Source of the DNA: Saprospiraceae bacterium
GTDB lineage: Bacteria; Bacteroidota; Bacteroidia; Chitinophagales; Saprospiraceae
Direction of reading: 5' to 3'
DNA: 36,703 bases
NCBI GenBank assembly: GCA_027486765.1
Contig: JAIXOO010000403.1
Location: 1 to 36,703, forward strand
Under the pieces are notes generated by a model. It did not search any database, was not told the origin of the DNA, and saw only the letters and a program-made list of their open reading frames with translations. Below, in pieces: positions 1-7,778 of the stretch. Numbering within the stretch: position 1 is the first letter of the stretch; each line of letters opens with the position of its first letter. The position numbers and the translations under genes were made by a program.

Positions 1-323
1 CGGGGAATGGTGGTATTGTCCACTAAATTGCGGAACAACCAGAGGTAAAAAATTCCGGTGACAATGTAAGGGATGATGCGTTCCTGCCGATCGGGCATTT
101 CCAGAGATTGCACCAAACCCGTAAAGCGCAACATCAGCACCGCAACCATAGGAATGAAAAACGAAGACAAAAACACCCGTAAAACCAGTTGCATCCCAAA
201 AGGCTCAGCAATGTTGTGTACGCCAAAAACGTAGGGATTGACCAACAAAAATAACACCAGCATGTAAGTCAACACCAACAAAGGGTGAAAGACGACTGAA
301 ATGACTTTGGCAAAAACTTGCAT
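1..323 (-). CDS. Membrane protein, N-terminal part only (PAP2-like or undefined family)
   Basis: The reading frame is open from an ATG at 323 down to the window edge, giving the first 107 residues; the rest lies outside. The start reads MQVFAKVISVVFHPLLVL, followed by long hydrophobic stretches around residues 8-29 and 42-61 and another starting near 90, so this is an integral membrane protein without a cleavable signal peptide. A 'FHPLL' motif near the N-terminus is, from memory, typical of small Bacteroidota membrane proteins annotated as PAP2-like, but the phosphatase motifs would lie outside the window, so the function is not assigned. It lies 40 bp downstream of the adenine deaminase gene on the same strand, yet has its own consensus promoter inside the 3' end of that gene, so it can be transcribed separately. 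Confidence 0.7.
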   Translation of the reverse strand, partial: MQVFAKVISVVFHPLLVLTYMLVLFLLVNPYVFGVHNIAEPFGMQLVLRVFLSSFFIPMVAVLMLRFTGLVQSLEMPDRQERIIPYIVTGIFYLWLFRNLVDNTTIP

Positions 324-351
324 GAATACTTGAGTTGAAAAATTTTCGGCA

Positions 352-384
352 CAAAGATATTGATTATGTGAATAGTTCTACAAA
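352..384 (-). promoter_or_regulatory. Bacteroidota-type promoter for the truncated membrane gene
   Basis: On the minus strand there is TTTG (384-381) and, after 21 bp, TATCTTTG (359-352), which fits the TTTG / TAnnTTTG consensus of the primary sigma factor of Bacteroidota. The predicted RNA start near 345 gives a leader of about 20 nt before the ATG at 323. The -33 part lies inside the last codons of the adenine deaminase gene. Confidence 0.6.
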
Positions 385-1989
385 AGCGAAATCTTTTCCG
401 CTGAACAAACCCAAATCGCTGAGTTTGAGATCAGGAATTACCAACAGCGCCATAAAGGACAAGGTCATAAAGGGCGCATGCAAAGTGGAACCTAAGTTTT
501 CTTTGACAAAATGGTCAATCTCACTGTATAGTTTGGCGGTTTGATAGCCATCGGCATTGGTCATGATTCCGGCTACGGGTAGCGGCAACACTTTTTCTTC
601 CTGATTATTGACCGCCGAAATACCTCCTTTGGAACGAATAATGGCATTCACCGCTTTACAAATCGAAGCATCATCCACGCCTACGGCAATGATGTTGTGG
701 GAGTCGTGCCCCACACAAGAAGCGATGGCCCCTTCTTTTAACCCAAAATTTTTGATGAAAGCGACCGCAGGTGTCGCATCAGCATAACGATTGACGACCG
801 TGATTTTCAGCATATCCTGATTGACGTCGCTCAGGAGCATACCTGCGATACTGGGCAGATCAGCCAAAGAACTCCTGGTGACAATTTCACCATTGATGGC
901 TTCGATGACTCTTACTTTGCCCGCTTTGGCAATTGGAACCGCAAAATCCTGGGGCTTTTTCAGCGAGGTATTGAACTGGTTGGGCACACCCGCTTTGACC
1001 GATTGCAATAGGCTTTGTCCTCGGCGGGCCACCATTTGTCCATTGATGTAGGTTTCTACCACTTCAAAGGTGCTCAGGTCTTCCACTACAATCAAATCGG
1101 CTGGGTCTCCTTCACGCAATAAGCCCACCTCCAATTTGTAATGCTCCACCGGATTGATGGTTGCCGCACGGATGGTATCGTACAAATCGCAGCCACCCAT
1201 CAGGGCACGAGCCACCAATTGGTTGATGTGGCCCTGGATCAGGTCGTCGGGGTGTTTGTCGTCGGAACAAAACATGATTTGTGCCGGGAATTGGGGCAAT
1301 AAATCGATCAAGGCGGCAAAGTTTTTGGCTGCACTGCCTTCCCGGATCAGCACTTTCACTCCCAGTTTTAATTTTTCCAAGGCTTCATCGTAGCTAAAAC
1401 ATTCGTGGTCGGTGCTGATGCCCGCTGCGAAATAGCGCTGGGCATCCGTTCCCCTTAGCCCAGGCGCATGGCCGTCGATGGGTTTGCCTAGTTGTTGCGC
1501 GATTTTGATTTTGGCCATCACCCCTTCATCAGCAAAAAGTACGCCGGGGTAATTCATCATTTCGGCCAGGTATTTGACTTCGGGTTTAGCGAGCAAGGTT
1601 TTAACTCCATCCGCATCAATCACTGCCCCAGCGGTTTCAAAAGTGGTAGCCGGAACACAGGAAGGCGCCCCGAAGAAAAATTTAAATGGCGTTTGCCGTC
1701 CATTTTGAATCATGTATTCTATCCCGGCAATGCCCAATACGTTGGCGATTTCGTGTGGATCGGATACCGTTGCGACCGTGCCGTGTACCACCGCCAGTCG
1801 GGCAAATTCGGAGGGTATCAGCATTGAACTCTCGATGTGCACATGGGCATCCACCAGGCCTGGCAGGAGGTAGCGCTGCGGTGCACTTTGTAATGGGCGA
1901 ATTTGTTTGATGAAGCCCTGGGAAATTTGCAGCTCGCCAGGAAAAATTCTTCTTTGGTGAATATCAATAATCTGGCCTTGGATGATCAT
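364..1989 (-). CDS. ade: Adenine deaminase
   Basis: This 541-residue amidohydrolase-superfamily protein converts adenine to hypoxanthine and ammonia (EC 3.5.4.2) in cytosolic purine salvage. The N-terminal composite beta domain is followed by the metal-site motif [12 protein letters not shown] (about residues 46-57), then [25 protein letters not shown], the [11 protein letters not shown] segment and [11 protein letters not shown], all in the order of the Ade family. The C-terminal adenine-deaminase domain includes VGHDSHNI and NADGYQTA. Length is close to the usual 550-600 residues. The ATG at 1989 is preceded by the divergent mscS-type gene, with only 61 bp between the two starts, so their promoters must overlap. 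No truncation or missing catalytic motif was seen. Confidence is high because several family motifs occur in order. Confidence 0.95.
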   Translation of the reverse strand: MIIQGQIIDIHQRRIFPGELQISQGFIKQIRPLQSAPQRYLLPGLVDAHVHIESSMLIPSEFARLAVVHGTVATVSDPHEIANVLGIAGIEYMIQNGRQTPFKFFFGAPSCVPATTFETAGAVIDADGVKTLLAKPEVKYLAEMMNYPGVLFADEGVMAKIKIAQQLGKPIDGHAPGLRGTDAQRYFAAGISTDHECFSYDEALEKLKLGVKVLIREGSAAKNFAALIDLLPQFPAQIMFCSDDKHPDDLIQGHINQLVARALMGGCDLYDTIRAATINPVEHYKLEVGLLREGDPADLIVVEDLSTFEVVETYINGQMVARRGQSLLQSVKAGVPNQFNTSLKKPQDFAVPIAKAGKVRVIEAINGEIVTRSSLADLPSIAGMLLSDVNQDMLKITVVNRYADATPAVAFIKNFGLKEGAIASCVGHDSHNIIAVGVDDASICKAVNAIIRSKGGISAVNNQEEKVLPLPVAGIMTNADGYQTAKLYSEIDHFVKENLGSTLHAPFMTLSFMALLVIPDLKLSDLGLFSGKDFAFVELFT

Positions 1990-2050
1990 GTTTTTTTATC
2001 GTTCTTTGAACTTTAAAAATGCCAATACAGCATTTTTTAATAGCGTAAAT

Positions 2051-3409
2051 ATGGAAAACTTTTGGTCCAAAATAATCCTTGAGTTAGGGAGTTTTCAAAT
2101 CAGCGGTGCACAATTAACAATTGCCTCTTTACAAACCTTGGGCTTATTGGTGCTCGACTGGCTGATCTTGTTTTGGATATTGCCCAAAATGTTCCGTCGA
2201 TTCGATGTGGAACAGGCCCGGCGTAGGCAAGTAAGGCGGCGCTTTCAGCCTCTTTTTTTGTACCTGGTCATTCTGACTTGGATGTGGACTTGTGAGGTAG
2301 ACTATACTTTGTACCAAGACAAAATGCGTTGGGTTGGGATTTCTACCCTAGTACAGGGGCTGATGTGTTGGCAAATTGCATTCATTGTGGATCTGATTTT
2401 AGGTCGAGTCATTTTGCGCAATTTTTTTCAGGCTCAGGGAAATGTCAAAAATCCAATTCTAGGCGGAGGCTCCAGTGGCCTGCAGCGCACCCTGACTACT
2501 TCCAATCGGTACATCAAATATGCAGTGTACGTCATCACCTTGATGGCCATGTTGAGTTTGTTCCAAACCGACTTCACGTTTTTTGAAGGCAAAGTGGGCA
2601 AGGGCAATTATGCCCTCCGCATTTCCAATGTCCTGATCGCTTCCTTGGTAATTTTATTGGCGCAACTCTTGATTTGGCTGATCATTCATCTGTTTTTGGC
2701 CAATTTTTACCGCAGGCGCAGCATCAACATCGGATCACAATTTGCTTTCAACCAACTCGTCAATTACCTCATCTACTTTATTGCTGGACTGATTGCGCTC
2801 CATTTTGTGGGCGTAAATATTACAGTAATTGCGGGTGGTGCGGTGGCACTATTGGTAGGTGTGGGGATTGGATTGCAACAAACCTTCAATGACTTCTTCT
2901 CGGGGATTTTGTTGTTGTTTGAACGTTCAGTGGAAGTGGGCGACTGGGTCGAATTAGATGGCCTGGTGGGAAAAGTACGCCGCATTGGTCCACGTACTTC
3001 CGTCGTACAAACCCGTGACAACCGTAGTGTGATTGTCCCAAATTCACGGCTAGTCATCAACAATGTGACCAATTGGAGTCACGGCGACGATGTGGCCCGA
3101 TTTACGGTTGCGGTGGGCGTAGCTTATGGTTCAGATACCGAGTTGGTCAAAAAAATTTTAGTAACCGCAGCCAAAAATCATCCTAAAGTATTGCCTACTC
3201 CAGAAGTGAATACCCGCCTGGTTTTGTTCGGAACCTCAAGTCTCGATTTTGAAGTCTATTTTTGGTCCAACGAATTTATGGGGATCGAAGATGTAAAAAG
3301 CGACATCCGTTTTGAGATCGACAAAGTTTTCCGGGAGCACAAAATTGAGATTCCGTTTACCCAAACGGACGTATGGGTCAGGAATTGGGAAACGTTAAAA
3401 GGAAGGTAA
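2051..3409 (+). CDS. MscS-family mechanosensitive ion channel
   Basis: The protein (452 residues from the ATG at 2051) has four or five hydrophobic segments followed by the pore-lining helix and beta domain of the MscS family: GGAVALLVGVGIGLQQTFND, then FFSGILLLFERSVEVGDWVEL and PNSRLVINNVTNWS. Such channels open under membrane tension and release solutes during hypo-osmotic shock. The frame is open upstream to 1982, but that start would overlap the start of ade and add 23 polar residues (including FKNANTAFFNSVN) before a natural membrane protein N-terminus, so 2051 is preferred. It is longer than E. coli MscS (286 residues) because of extra N-terminal membrane helices, as in MscK/YbiO-like members. 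It stands alone: ade is divergent and the ompH genes follow after 146 bp. Confidence 0.9.
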   Translation: MENFWSKIILELGSFQISGAQLTIASLQTLGLLVLDWLILFWILPKMFRRFDVEQARRRQVRRRFQPLFLYLVILTWMWTCEVDYTLYQDKMRWVGISTLVQGLMCWQIAFIVDLILGRVILRNFFQAQGNVKNPILGGGSSGLQRTLTTSNRYIKYAVYVITLMAMLSLFQTDFTFFEGKVGKGNYALRISNVLIASLVILLAQLLIWLIIHLFLANFYRRRSINIGSQFAFNQLVNYLIYFIAGLIALHFVGVNITVIAGGAVALLVGVGIGLQQTFNDFFSGILLLFERSVEVGDWVELDGLVGKVRRIGPRTSVVQTRDNRSVIVPNSRLVINNVTNWSHGDDVARFTVAVGVAYGSDTELVKKILVTAAKNHPKVLPTPEVNTRLVLFGTSSLDFEVYFWSNEFMGIEDVKSDIRFEIDKVFREHKIEIPFTQTDVWVRNWETLKGR

Positions 3410-3555
3410 AAAAATGCTAAAAACTTTCTATTCGAGCCCTCATAGAGCCTCCATTGGTTAAGCATTAGTTAAACCGCCTATCTCCGCTTTTCTTTTACCC
3501 AAACTTCCCGTTACATTATTGCAAATTTTCGTCACAAAACAAAAATAGAACTTCC

Positions 3556-4086
3556 ATGAAGGAACAGACATTCAACCTCATTAAGAAAGCAATATTGGTT
3601 CTGGCCTTGGTTCCAGCGTTTGCCCTGATGGTTCAAGCCCAGCGTATTGCCAGCGTAGACGTATCCCGAATCCTCGAAAGTGTCAATGAATACAAGGCTG
3701 CTGGCGATGAATTGGACAAGATGGCGGCACGTTGGCGGCAAGAAATTGCGCAAGAATACGATAAAATCAAGAGCCTATACAACCGTTTTCAAGCGGAGCA
3801 AGTCCTTTTGAGTGACGAAGCACGTAGACAGCGTGAAGACGAAATTGTGAAGAAAGAATCGGAGGTTCGCGAAATGCAACGCAAACGCTTTTCACCCGAT
3901 GGTGACCTGTTTCAGCGCCGCAAAGAACTGGTACAGCCCATCCAGGATCGTGTTTACGCAGCCATCGAAGCTTACGCAAAAGAGCGGGGCTATGATTTCA
4001 TCTTCGACAAAGGTGGTTCAGCGGGGATGATTTTTTCTAACCCGCAGTACGACAAAACCGATGACATCATCAATCGCTTGAAATAA
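3556..4086 (+). CDS. OmpH/Skp-family periplasmic chaperone (first copy)
   Basis: The 176-residue product has an N-terminal signal peptide (positive KK, hydrophobic ILVLALVPAFALMVQA, cleavage expected after Q-A at about 28), then IASVDVSRILESVNEY, a charged coiled-coil region (residues about 50-120) and the conserved tail YAAIEAYAKERGYDFIFDKG. This order is that of the OmpH/Skp family, trimeric jellyfish-shaped holdases that carry unfolded outer-membrane proteins through the periplasm to the BAM complex. In Bacteroidota these genes are commonly found in pairs, often next to bamA; here the second copy follows 69 bp downstream but no bamA is in the window. The variant is somewhat longer than E. 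coli Skp (161 residues). Confidence 0.88.
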   Translation: MKEQTFNLIKKAILVLALVPAFALMVQAQRIASVDVSRILESVNEYKAAGDELDKMAARWRQEIAQEYDKIKSLYNRFQAEQVLLSDEARRQREDEIVKKESEVREMQRKRFSPDGDLFQRRKELVQPIQDRVYAAIEAYAKERGYDFIFDKGGSAGMIFSNPQYDKTDDIINRLK

Positions 4087-4106
4087 TCTGAAAAAGGTTA
4101 TTTTTG
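4078..4106 (+). promoter_or_regulatory. Promoter before the second ompH gene
   Basis: TTG at 4078-4080 and TATTTTTG at 4099-4106, separated by 18 bp, resemble the Bacteroidota TTG / TAnnTTTG pattern. The -33 part sits in the last codons of the first ompH gene. An RNA start near 4113 would leave a leader of about 43 nt. It allows the second ompH, and possibly murI, to be expressed independently of the first. Confidence 0.45.
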
Positions 4107-4155
4107 CGCGATTTTCGGACAATTCGAAAATTTAAAATCGCAAATACGGACAACA

Positions 4156-4662
4156 ATGAACAAGTTTATGAAGACAGGCTTTATGATCATCTTCGCAGTG
4201 TTTTGTACTGTAGCCCTCCAAGCTCAAAAGTTTGGCTACATCAATTCACAAGCAATGATGGCAGAACTGCCTAAGGTGAAGCAGGCTGACTCCGACATGG
4301 AGGCTTACCAAAAGCAATTGCAGAAGAAAGGCCAAGATATGGTCACTGGTTTTCAAACCAAAGTAACTGATTTCCAGAAGCGAGTACAGGATGGTCTGGT
4401 ACCACCCAAGCAGCAAGAAGAGGAAGAGAAGAAACTCGAGGAAGAGCGCCAAAAAATTCTTGCTTACGAACAAGAAATGAGCCAGTTGCTCCAAACCAAA
4501 AGAGATACGCTGCTGAAGCCTATCTTGGATGAGTTCAACACTGCCGTAAAAGCAGTGGCTACCGAAGGTGGATATACCTACATTTTTGACCAAGGTATCT
4601 TGTTGTACTTTGATGCAACGATGGATGTAGCGCCATTGGTAAAGAAAAAATTGGGACTCTAA
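4156..4662 (+). CDS. OmpH/Skp-family periplasmic chaperone (second copy)
   Basis: The 168-residue product begins with a signal peptide (MNKFMKTGFMIIFAVFCTVA, then LQAQ) followed by KFGYINSQAMMAELP, the canonical start of mature OmpH/Skp proteins. A long Glu/Lys/Gln-rich coiled coil covers residues about 35-120 (for example QQEEEEKKLEEERQKIL), and the tail GGYTYIFDQGILLYFDATMDV matches the family end. It probably acts, like its neighbour, as a periplasmic holdase for outer-membrane proteins. The two copies differ strongly in the coiled coil, so they are paralogues and not a recent duplication. Three bases after the stop codon begins a tandem-unit hairpin that fills the gap to murI. Confidence 0.9.
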   Translation: MNKFMKTGFMIIFAVFCTVALQAQKFGYINSQAMMAELPKVKQADSDMEAYQKQLQKKGQDMVTGFQTKVTDFQKRVQDGLVPPKQQEEEEKKLEEERQKILAYEQEMSQLLQTKRDTLLKPILDEFNTAVKAVATEGGYTYIFDQGILLYFDATMDVAPLVKKKLGL

Positions 4663-4665
4663 CAA

Positions 4666-4759
4666 GGGTTCCAAGGTTCCAGGGTTCCAAAGTTCCAGGG
4701 TTCGATCGACCTTCGAGTCTTGAAACCTTGGAACTTTGGAATTTTGGAACTTTGAAAAT
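4666..4759 (+). repeat. Tandem-unit hairpin, 8-bp units (GGTTCCAA type), ompH-murI gap
   Basis: The left arm (4666-4705) consists of five consecutive 8-bp units: GGGTTCCA, AGGTTCCA, GGGTTCCA, AAGTTCCA, GGGTTCGA. After a 14-nt loop (4706-4719), the right arm (4720-4759) consists of five complementary 8-bp units: TTGAAACC, TTGGAACT, TTGGAATT, TTGGAACT, TTGAAAAT. The last unit runs into the ATG of murI at 4758. The RNA would form an imperfect stem of about 40 bp. It begins 3 nt after the ompH stop codon, so it is positioned as a terminator or 3' stabiliser and may also hide the murI start. The T-run expected of a classical terminator is absent. Confidence 0.85.
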
Positions 4760-5561
4760 GGCTCTCGCATCTCGACCTATTGGCGTTTTTGATTCAGGAA
4801 TTGGAGGTTTAACGGTGGCCAACGCCATTGTTAATAAATTACCGAACGAAGCAATCATCTATTTTGGCGATACCGCCCACCTACCTTACGGCGACAAATC
4901 CGCCGACGCCATTCGCTATTATTGTTTGCGCATCAGTAAATTCCTGCTCGATCAAGGCTGCAAAATGATCGTGGTAGCCTGCAATTCAGCCTCTTCCGCT
5001 GCATACGATGTACTATTGGACTTCTTCCGTGAACAGGCCCTTTTTGTCAATGTCGTGGATCCACTGGTCAATGCAGTAGCAAAAAAAGGCTTCAATCGCG
5101 TCGGTGTAATTGCCACCAAAGCCACCGTACAATCAGGCATTTACCACAAACAATTGCACCGGGTACGGCCCAGCCTGGAAGTAGAATCCCTGGCCACTCC
5201 CCTACTCGCCCCCATGATTGAGGAAGGTTTTGTGCACAACCAGGCCAGTAGGGCCATTCTGGATACCTACCTGGCCCATCCGGGTTTTAGCGACATTGAA
5301 GCCTTGCTCCTGGCTTGTACCCATTACCCTTTGATCCGCACGGACATCGAAGCCTACTTCGATCACCAGGTTGAAGTACTGGATTCTACTTTGGTTGTAG
5401 CCGAAGAAGTTGCTCAGAAACTGGCGGACAATGGGCTACTCAATACTCAACAGCGACATCCACACCGCTTCTACGTTTCGGACTATACCCAATCCTTTGA
5501 AGAAACCACCCGCTTGTTTTATGGCGAAACCATTCAATTGGAGCATTACCAAATTTGGTAA
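4758..5561 (+). CDS. murI: Glutamate racemase
   Basis: The 267-residue enzyme interconverts L- and D-glutamate, supplying D-Glu for peptidoglycan. Family motifs are all present: PIGVFDSGIGGLTV with the catalytic Asp12, YFGDTAHLPYG, VVACNSASS with catalytic Cys75, and LLACTHYPLI with Cys187 and His189. The length is typical. The frame extends upstream to a TTG at 4728, but that stretch is hairpin repeat sequence; the ATG at 4758 directly before ALASRPIGVFDSG gives the usual family N-terminus and is chosen. There is no separate ribosome-binding site: the repeat arm reaches the start codon. Its stop is only 3 bp from the stop of the convergent nuclease gene, with no visible terminator between them. 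Confidence 0.95.
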   Translation: MALASRPIGVFDSGIGGLTVANAIVNKLPNEAIIYFGDTAHLPYGDKSADAIRYYCLRISKFLLDQGCKMIVVACNSASSAAYDVLLDFFREQALFVNVVDPLVNAVAKKGFNRVGVIATKATVQSGIYHKQLHRVRPSLEVESLATPLLAPMIEEGFVHNQASRAILDTYLAHPGFSDIEALLLACTHYPLIRTDIEAYFDHQVEVLDSTLVVAEEVAQKLADNGLLNTQQRHPHRFYVSDYTQSFEETTRLFYGETIQLEHYQIW

Positions 5562-5564
5562 ACA

Positions 5565-6686
5565 TCAATAAACCTGCCGCAAACTACCTGGAAATTCTGC
5601 GGGATACAATCTGATATCTTCCTTCCGATATGGATAATTTACCTCATCAAAGCGCCTGGTTTTGTGCATACAATAAGGGCTCTGCGAACAGGCCGCACAT
5701 TTTTTGACATTGACCCTTTCCACATCAAAAGCCTCTACACCACGCTGCAAAAATTGCTGAAATTGCCCCAGATACTGCTGGTACAAGGCAAAGTTTTCAG
5801 GATCTAAACTCAATTTTTTCACCCCGGCTTTATGAACGTAGACCTCTCCATCTTTAAAATCGTACAACCAATACACCAGATAGCCATATTGTAGCGGATA
5901 AGCGCAGATATTGGCGAGATAAGCGAGTACTTGAATGAGGTGGTTTTTGAAAAAATAGAAGGGTATTTTTGCCCATTCTTCTTGGCGTTCCTGGTTTTTG
6001 GAGGCCAAAGTACCTGCCCATTCTTCTTTGTTCAATTTGGCAGCCGAGGGGTTCATGGGGTCCCGATAATGGAGGAATTTCTCTTCCACCAAAAAATAGA
6101 CTCCTTCCCGATCCCGGAAAATGTAGTCGGGGCTCCCCACAAAACCTGTTTTTTCATTGTTGAATAGTGGCGCATTCGCACCATGCCCGGTATACACCGC
6201 TTCAGCGCGTAGAATTTTGGCAATCGCCGGATTTTGCCAGGCGCGGCGGTAGAAAGGATCCGTTGTAGCCCCGCTTTTTTGCTTTTGCTGACTCAAACGT
6301 AAGGATTCGTGCAACTGTTCGCCCATCGCAATTGGTCTATCCCCTGCGTCTATAACCGTTTCAAAAGTATGGCTGATGGAAAATGCCGCAGGACAAAAGC
6401 TATAGCGCGCCAACTGCGTAGCGGTAAAATGGGACAATTGGGATCTCAGCAATGGGATTTTCGCCGGGGTCTTTTTCAACTCCATTTCCGACACCAATGC
6501 ATCTATCCCAGCCTTGGCAGAAAATTGCCAGGCTTTAAAGGGATTTTTAGCTTTGGGGTTAAAGTGATAGCGCCCCTTGCTTAGTAAGAGTTGTTGGAGG
6601 TACAGGTCAATGTCTTTGGAGTTCTGAAAACCCATGCGGCGCAATAGGTATTGCGCATAACTCAGTTGGCGTGGTGTGTATTTCAT
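5565..6686 (-). CDS. Cas4/AddB-like PD-(D/E)XK nuclease with Fe-S cysteines
   Basis: The 373-residue protein shows the RecB-type nuclease signature in order: His126 in MGEQLHESL (motif I), Asp187 in GSPDYIF (motif II), Glu201-x-Lys203 in VEEKF (motif III) and the QxxxY motif Q252-Y256 (QVLAYL). Cys98 (SFCPAAF) together with Cys330, Cys333 and Cys339 (KCAACSQSPYC) matches the split four-cysteine arrangement that binds a 4Fe-4S cluster in Cas4 and AddB nucleases. The family cuts or resects DNA ends. Here there is no CRISPR array, cas1/cas2 or helicase subunit adjacent, so it is a stand-alone member; its role (DNA repair or defence) is not known. The 5' side faces the hairpin-rich gap; the 3' end meets murI head-on. 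Confidence 0.82.
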   Translation of the reverse strand: MKYTPRQLSYAQYLLRRMGFQNSKDIDLYLQQLLLSKGRYHFNPKAKNPFKAWQFSAKAGIDALVSEMELKKTPAKIPLLRSQLSHFTATQLARYSFCPAAFSISHTFETVIDAGDRPIAMGEQLHESLRLSQQKQKSGATTDPFYRRAWQNPAIAKILRAEAVYTGHGANAPLFNNEKTGFVGSPDYIFRDREGVYFLVEEKFLHYRDPMNPSAAKLNKEEWAGTLASKNQERQEEWAKIPFYFFKNHLIQVLAYLANICAYPLQYGYLVYWLYDFKDGEVYVHKAGVKKLSLDPENFALYQQYLGQFQQFLQRGVEAFDVERVNVKKCAACSQSPYCMHKTRRFDEVNYPYRKEDIRLYPAEFPGSLRQVY

Positions 6687-6821
6687 GTCGAGCCTTGGTT
6701 AATGAAACAATGAACCAAAGGCAGTGTAATAAGGTATGTAATGGCAGTAAAATGTTAAATCGCTTACAATTATACCACTTTTTTTTTAAATAAAAAAAAT
6801 AAAGCACAAAAAATTTTCCAC

Positions 6822-6853
6822 TTGCAAGTTCCCATAATTTTCCTATATATTTG
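6822..6853 (+). promoter_or_regulatory. Consensus Bacteroidota promoter reading toward greA
   Basis: TTG at 6822-6824 is followed after 21 bp by TATATTTG (6846-6853), a full match to TAnnTTTG. The predicted RNA start is near 6859-6861, directly at the first base of the strong hairpin 6861-6913. Transcripts from it would either end after about 55 nt or read on as a leader of roughly 360 nt to greA. Confidence 0.6.
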
Positions 6854-6860
6854 CAGAGGG

Positions 6861-6913
6861 AAAAAAACAGGAACGTTTTCATTCAAGTCGGATGGAAACG
6901 TTCCTGTTTTTTT
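6861..6913 (+). terminator. Intrinsic terminator or attenuator hairpin at the start of the greA leader
   Basis: Two 20-nt arms (6861-6880 and 6894-6913) pair almost perfectly: the left begins with seven A and continues CAGGAACGTTTTC, the right ends in CGTTCCTG plus seven T. The A-run and T-run make it work in both directions. No gene precedes it on the plus strand within 170 bp except the promoter at 6822-6853, so it looks like an attenuator or produces a very short RNA; on the minus strand it lies upstream of the nuclease gene. Confidence 0.75.
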
Positions 6914-6988
6914 CTAAGTACCCCGTGTTTTCATAACAGCGACTGTAACCATAAGCAAAAGAAAAGTTACAGCACAAAACCTACCCAA

Positions 6989-7103
6989 GGGGCTAGAAAA
7001 AAATAAGTGTCCATTTTGCCAGAGGATTAGATAAGTAAACGATTCATTTCAAGTGTCTTATCTAATCCTTTAGCTCAAGAAAAATGAACACTTATTTTGC
7101 CCC
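6989..7103. repeat. Large imperfect palindrome in the 536-bp gap before greA
   Basis: Nested inverted segments are seen: GGGGC (6989-6993) with GCCCC (7099-7103), AATAAGTGT (7002-7010) with ACACTTATT (7088-7096), CATTTT (7012-7017) with AAAATG (7081-7086), and AGGATTAGATAAG (7023-7035) with CTTATCTAATCCT (7057-7069). Together they fold the 115 bp into one long cruciform or RNA stem. A smaller hairpin, CTGTAAC/GTTACAG (6943-6972), lies just before, and another, GTCGGCG/CGCCCGAC (7167-7185), just after. No open reading frame fits here. It could be a structured RNA, a non-autonomous mobile element, or the greA leader; the sequence does not decide. Confidence 0.7.
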
Positions 7104-7222
7104 ACTACAAAGGCTTAATCCAAGTTGAAGTTTTCTCATGACAACGTGGATCACCATTGGCATTCGGTCGGCGCAAACGCCCGACTGGGGAAGGAGTTTA
7201 ATCATTGTAAAATTTTAGTATT

Positions 7223-7693
7223 ATGGCAATCAACTATTTAACGAAGGAAGGTTTTGACAAATTGACGGCAGAATTGGAGGACCTCAAAACAAGAGGTCGT
7301 GCTGAAGCAGCACGCGCTATTGCCGAGGCACGTGAAAAAGGAGACCTTTCTGAAAATGCCGAATACGATGCCGCAAAAGAAGCCCAGGGCTTGCTGGAAT
7401 TGCGCATCAACGACCTGGAAAAACAAATGGCCACTGCCCGCGTTTTGGACTCCAGCGAAGTAGATACCTCTAAAGTGACCGTTTTGGCCAAGGTGACCAT
7501 CATGAATACCAAAAACAAAGCGAAAATCACTTATCAACTGGTATCAGAATCTGAGTCAGACCTCAAAGCCAAAAAAGTATCGGTCAGCTCTCCAATGGGA
7601 CAAGGCCTCTTGGGCAAAGTCATTGGTGAAACCGCTACCGTAAGAACACCAAATGGTGACATGGAATTCAAAATCATGGATATTTCGATTTAA
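7223..7693 (+). CDS. greA: Transcription elongation factor GreA
   Basis: The 156-residue protein rescues backtracked RNA polymerase by stimulating cleavage of the nascent RNA. The N-terminal coiled coil contains the family signature EAREKGDLSENAEYDAAKEAQ with the acidic tip Asp41 and Glu44 that enter the polymerase channel. The C-terminal FKBP-like domain includes VSSPMGQGLLGKVIGE and the end FKIMDIS. The length is typical. The ATG at 7223 is chosen because MAINYLTKEGFDKL is the standard GreA N-terminus. It lies downstream of a long hairpin-rich leader and upstream of the HIT gene; the 85-bp gap to that gene is a tandem-unit hairpin starting at the base after the stop codon. Confidence 0.96.
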   Translation: MAINYLTKEGFDKLTAELEDLKTRGRAEAARAIAEAREKGDLSENAEYDAAKEAQGLLELRINDLEKQMATARVLDSSEVDTSKVTVLAKVTIMNTKNKAKITYQLVSESESDLKAKKVSVSSPMGQGLLGKVIGETATVRTPNGDMEFKIMDISI

Positions 7694-7774
7694 GTGAAAA
7701 ACGAAAAGTGAAAAGCAAATACACCATTTGGATTTCACTTTTCGTTTTTCGTTTCTCACTTTTCACTTTTCACT
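7694..7774 (+). repeat. Tandem-unit hairpin, 7-bp units (GTGAAAA type), greA-HIT gap
   Basis: The left arm starts at the first base after the greA stop: GTGAAAA, ACGAAAA, GTGAAAA, GCAAATA (7694-7721). The right arm is six complementary heptamers (7733-7774): TTTCACT, TTTCGTT, TTTCGTT, TCTCACT, TTTCACT, TTTCACT. The element ends 4 bp before the ATG of the HIT gene and fills the entire spacer. The right arm has more units than the left, so part of it cannot pair with the left arm at the same time. Confidence 0.85.
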
Positions 7775-7778
7775 CCAC

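Noticed and set aside
1982-2050. Upstream start of the MscS-type channel
   Set aside because: It would overlap the ade start codon on the other strand and adds a polar leader; the ATG at 2051 fits better.
4728-4757. Upstream TTG start for glutamate racemase
   Set aside because: The ten extra residues are encoded by hairpin repeat units and are not found at the usual family N-terminus.
6915-7103. 6S RNA or tmRNA in the gap before greA
   Set aside because: The size and long hairpin recall 6S RNA, but no conserved 6S bubble or tmRNA ends could be recognised; left as an unassigned palindrome.
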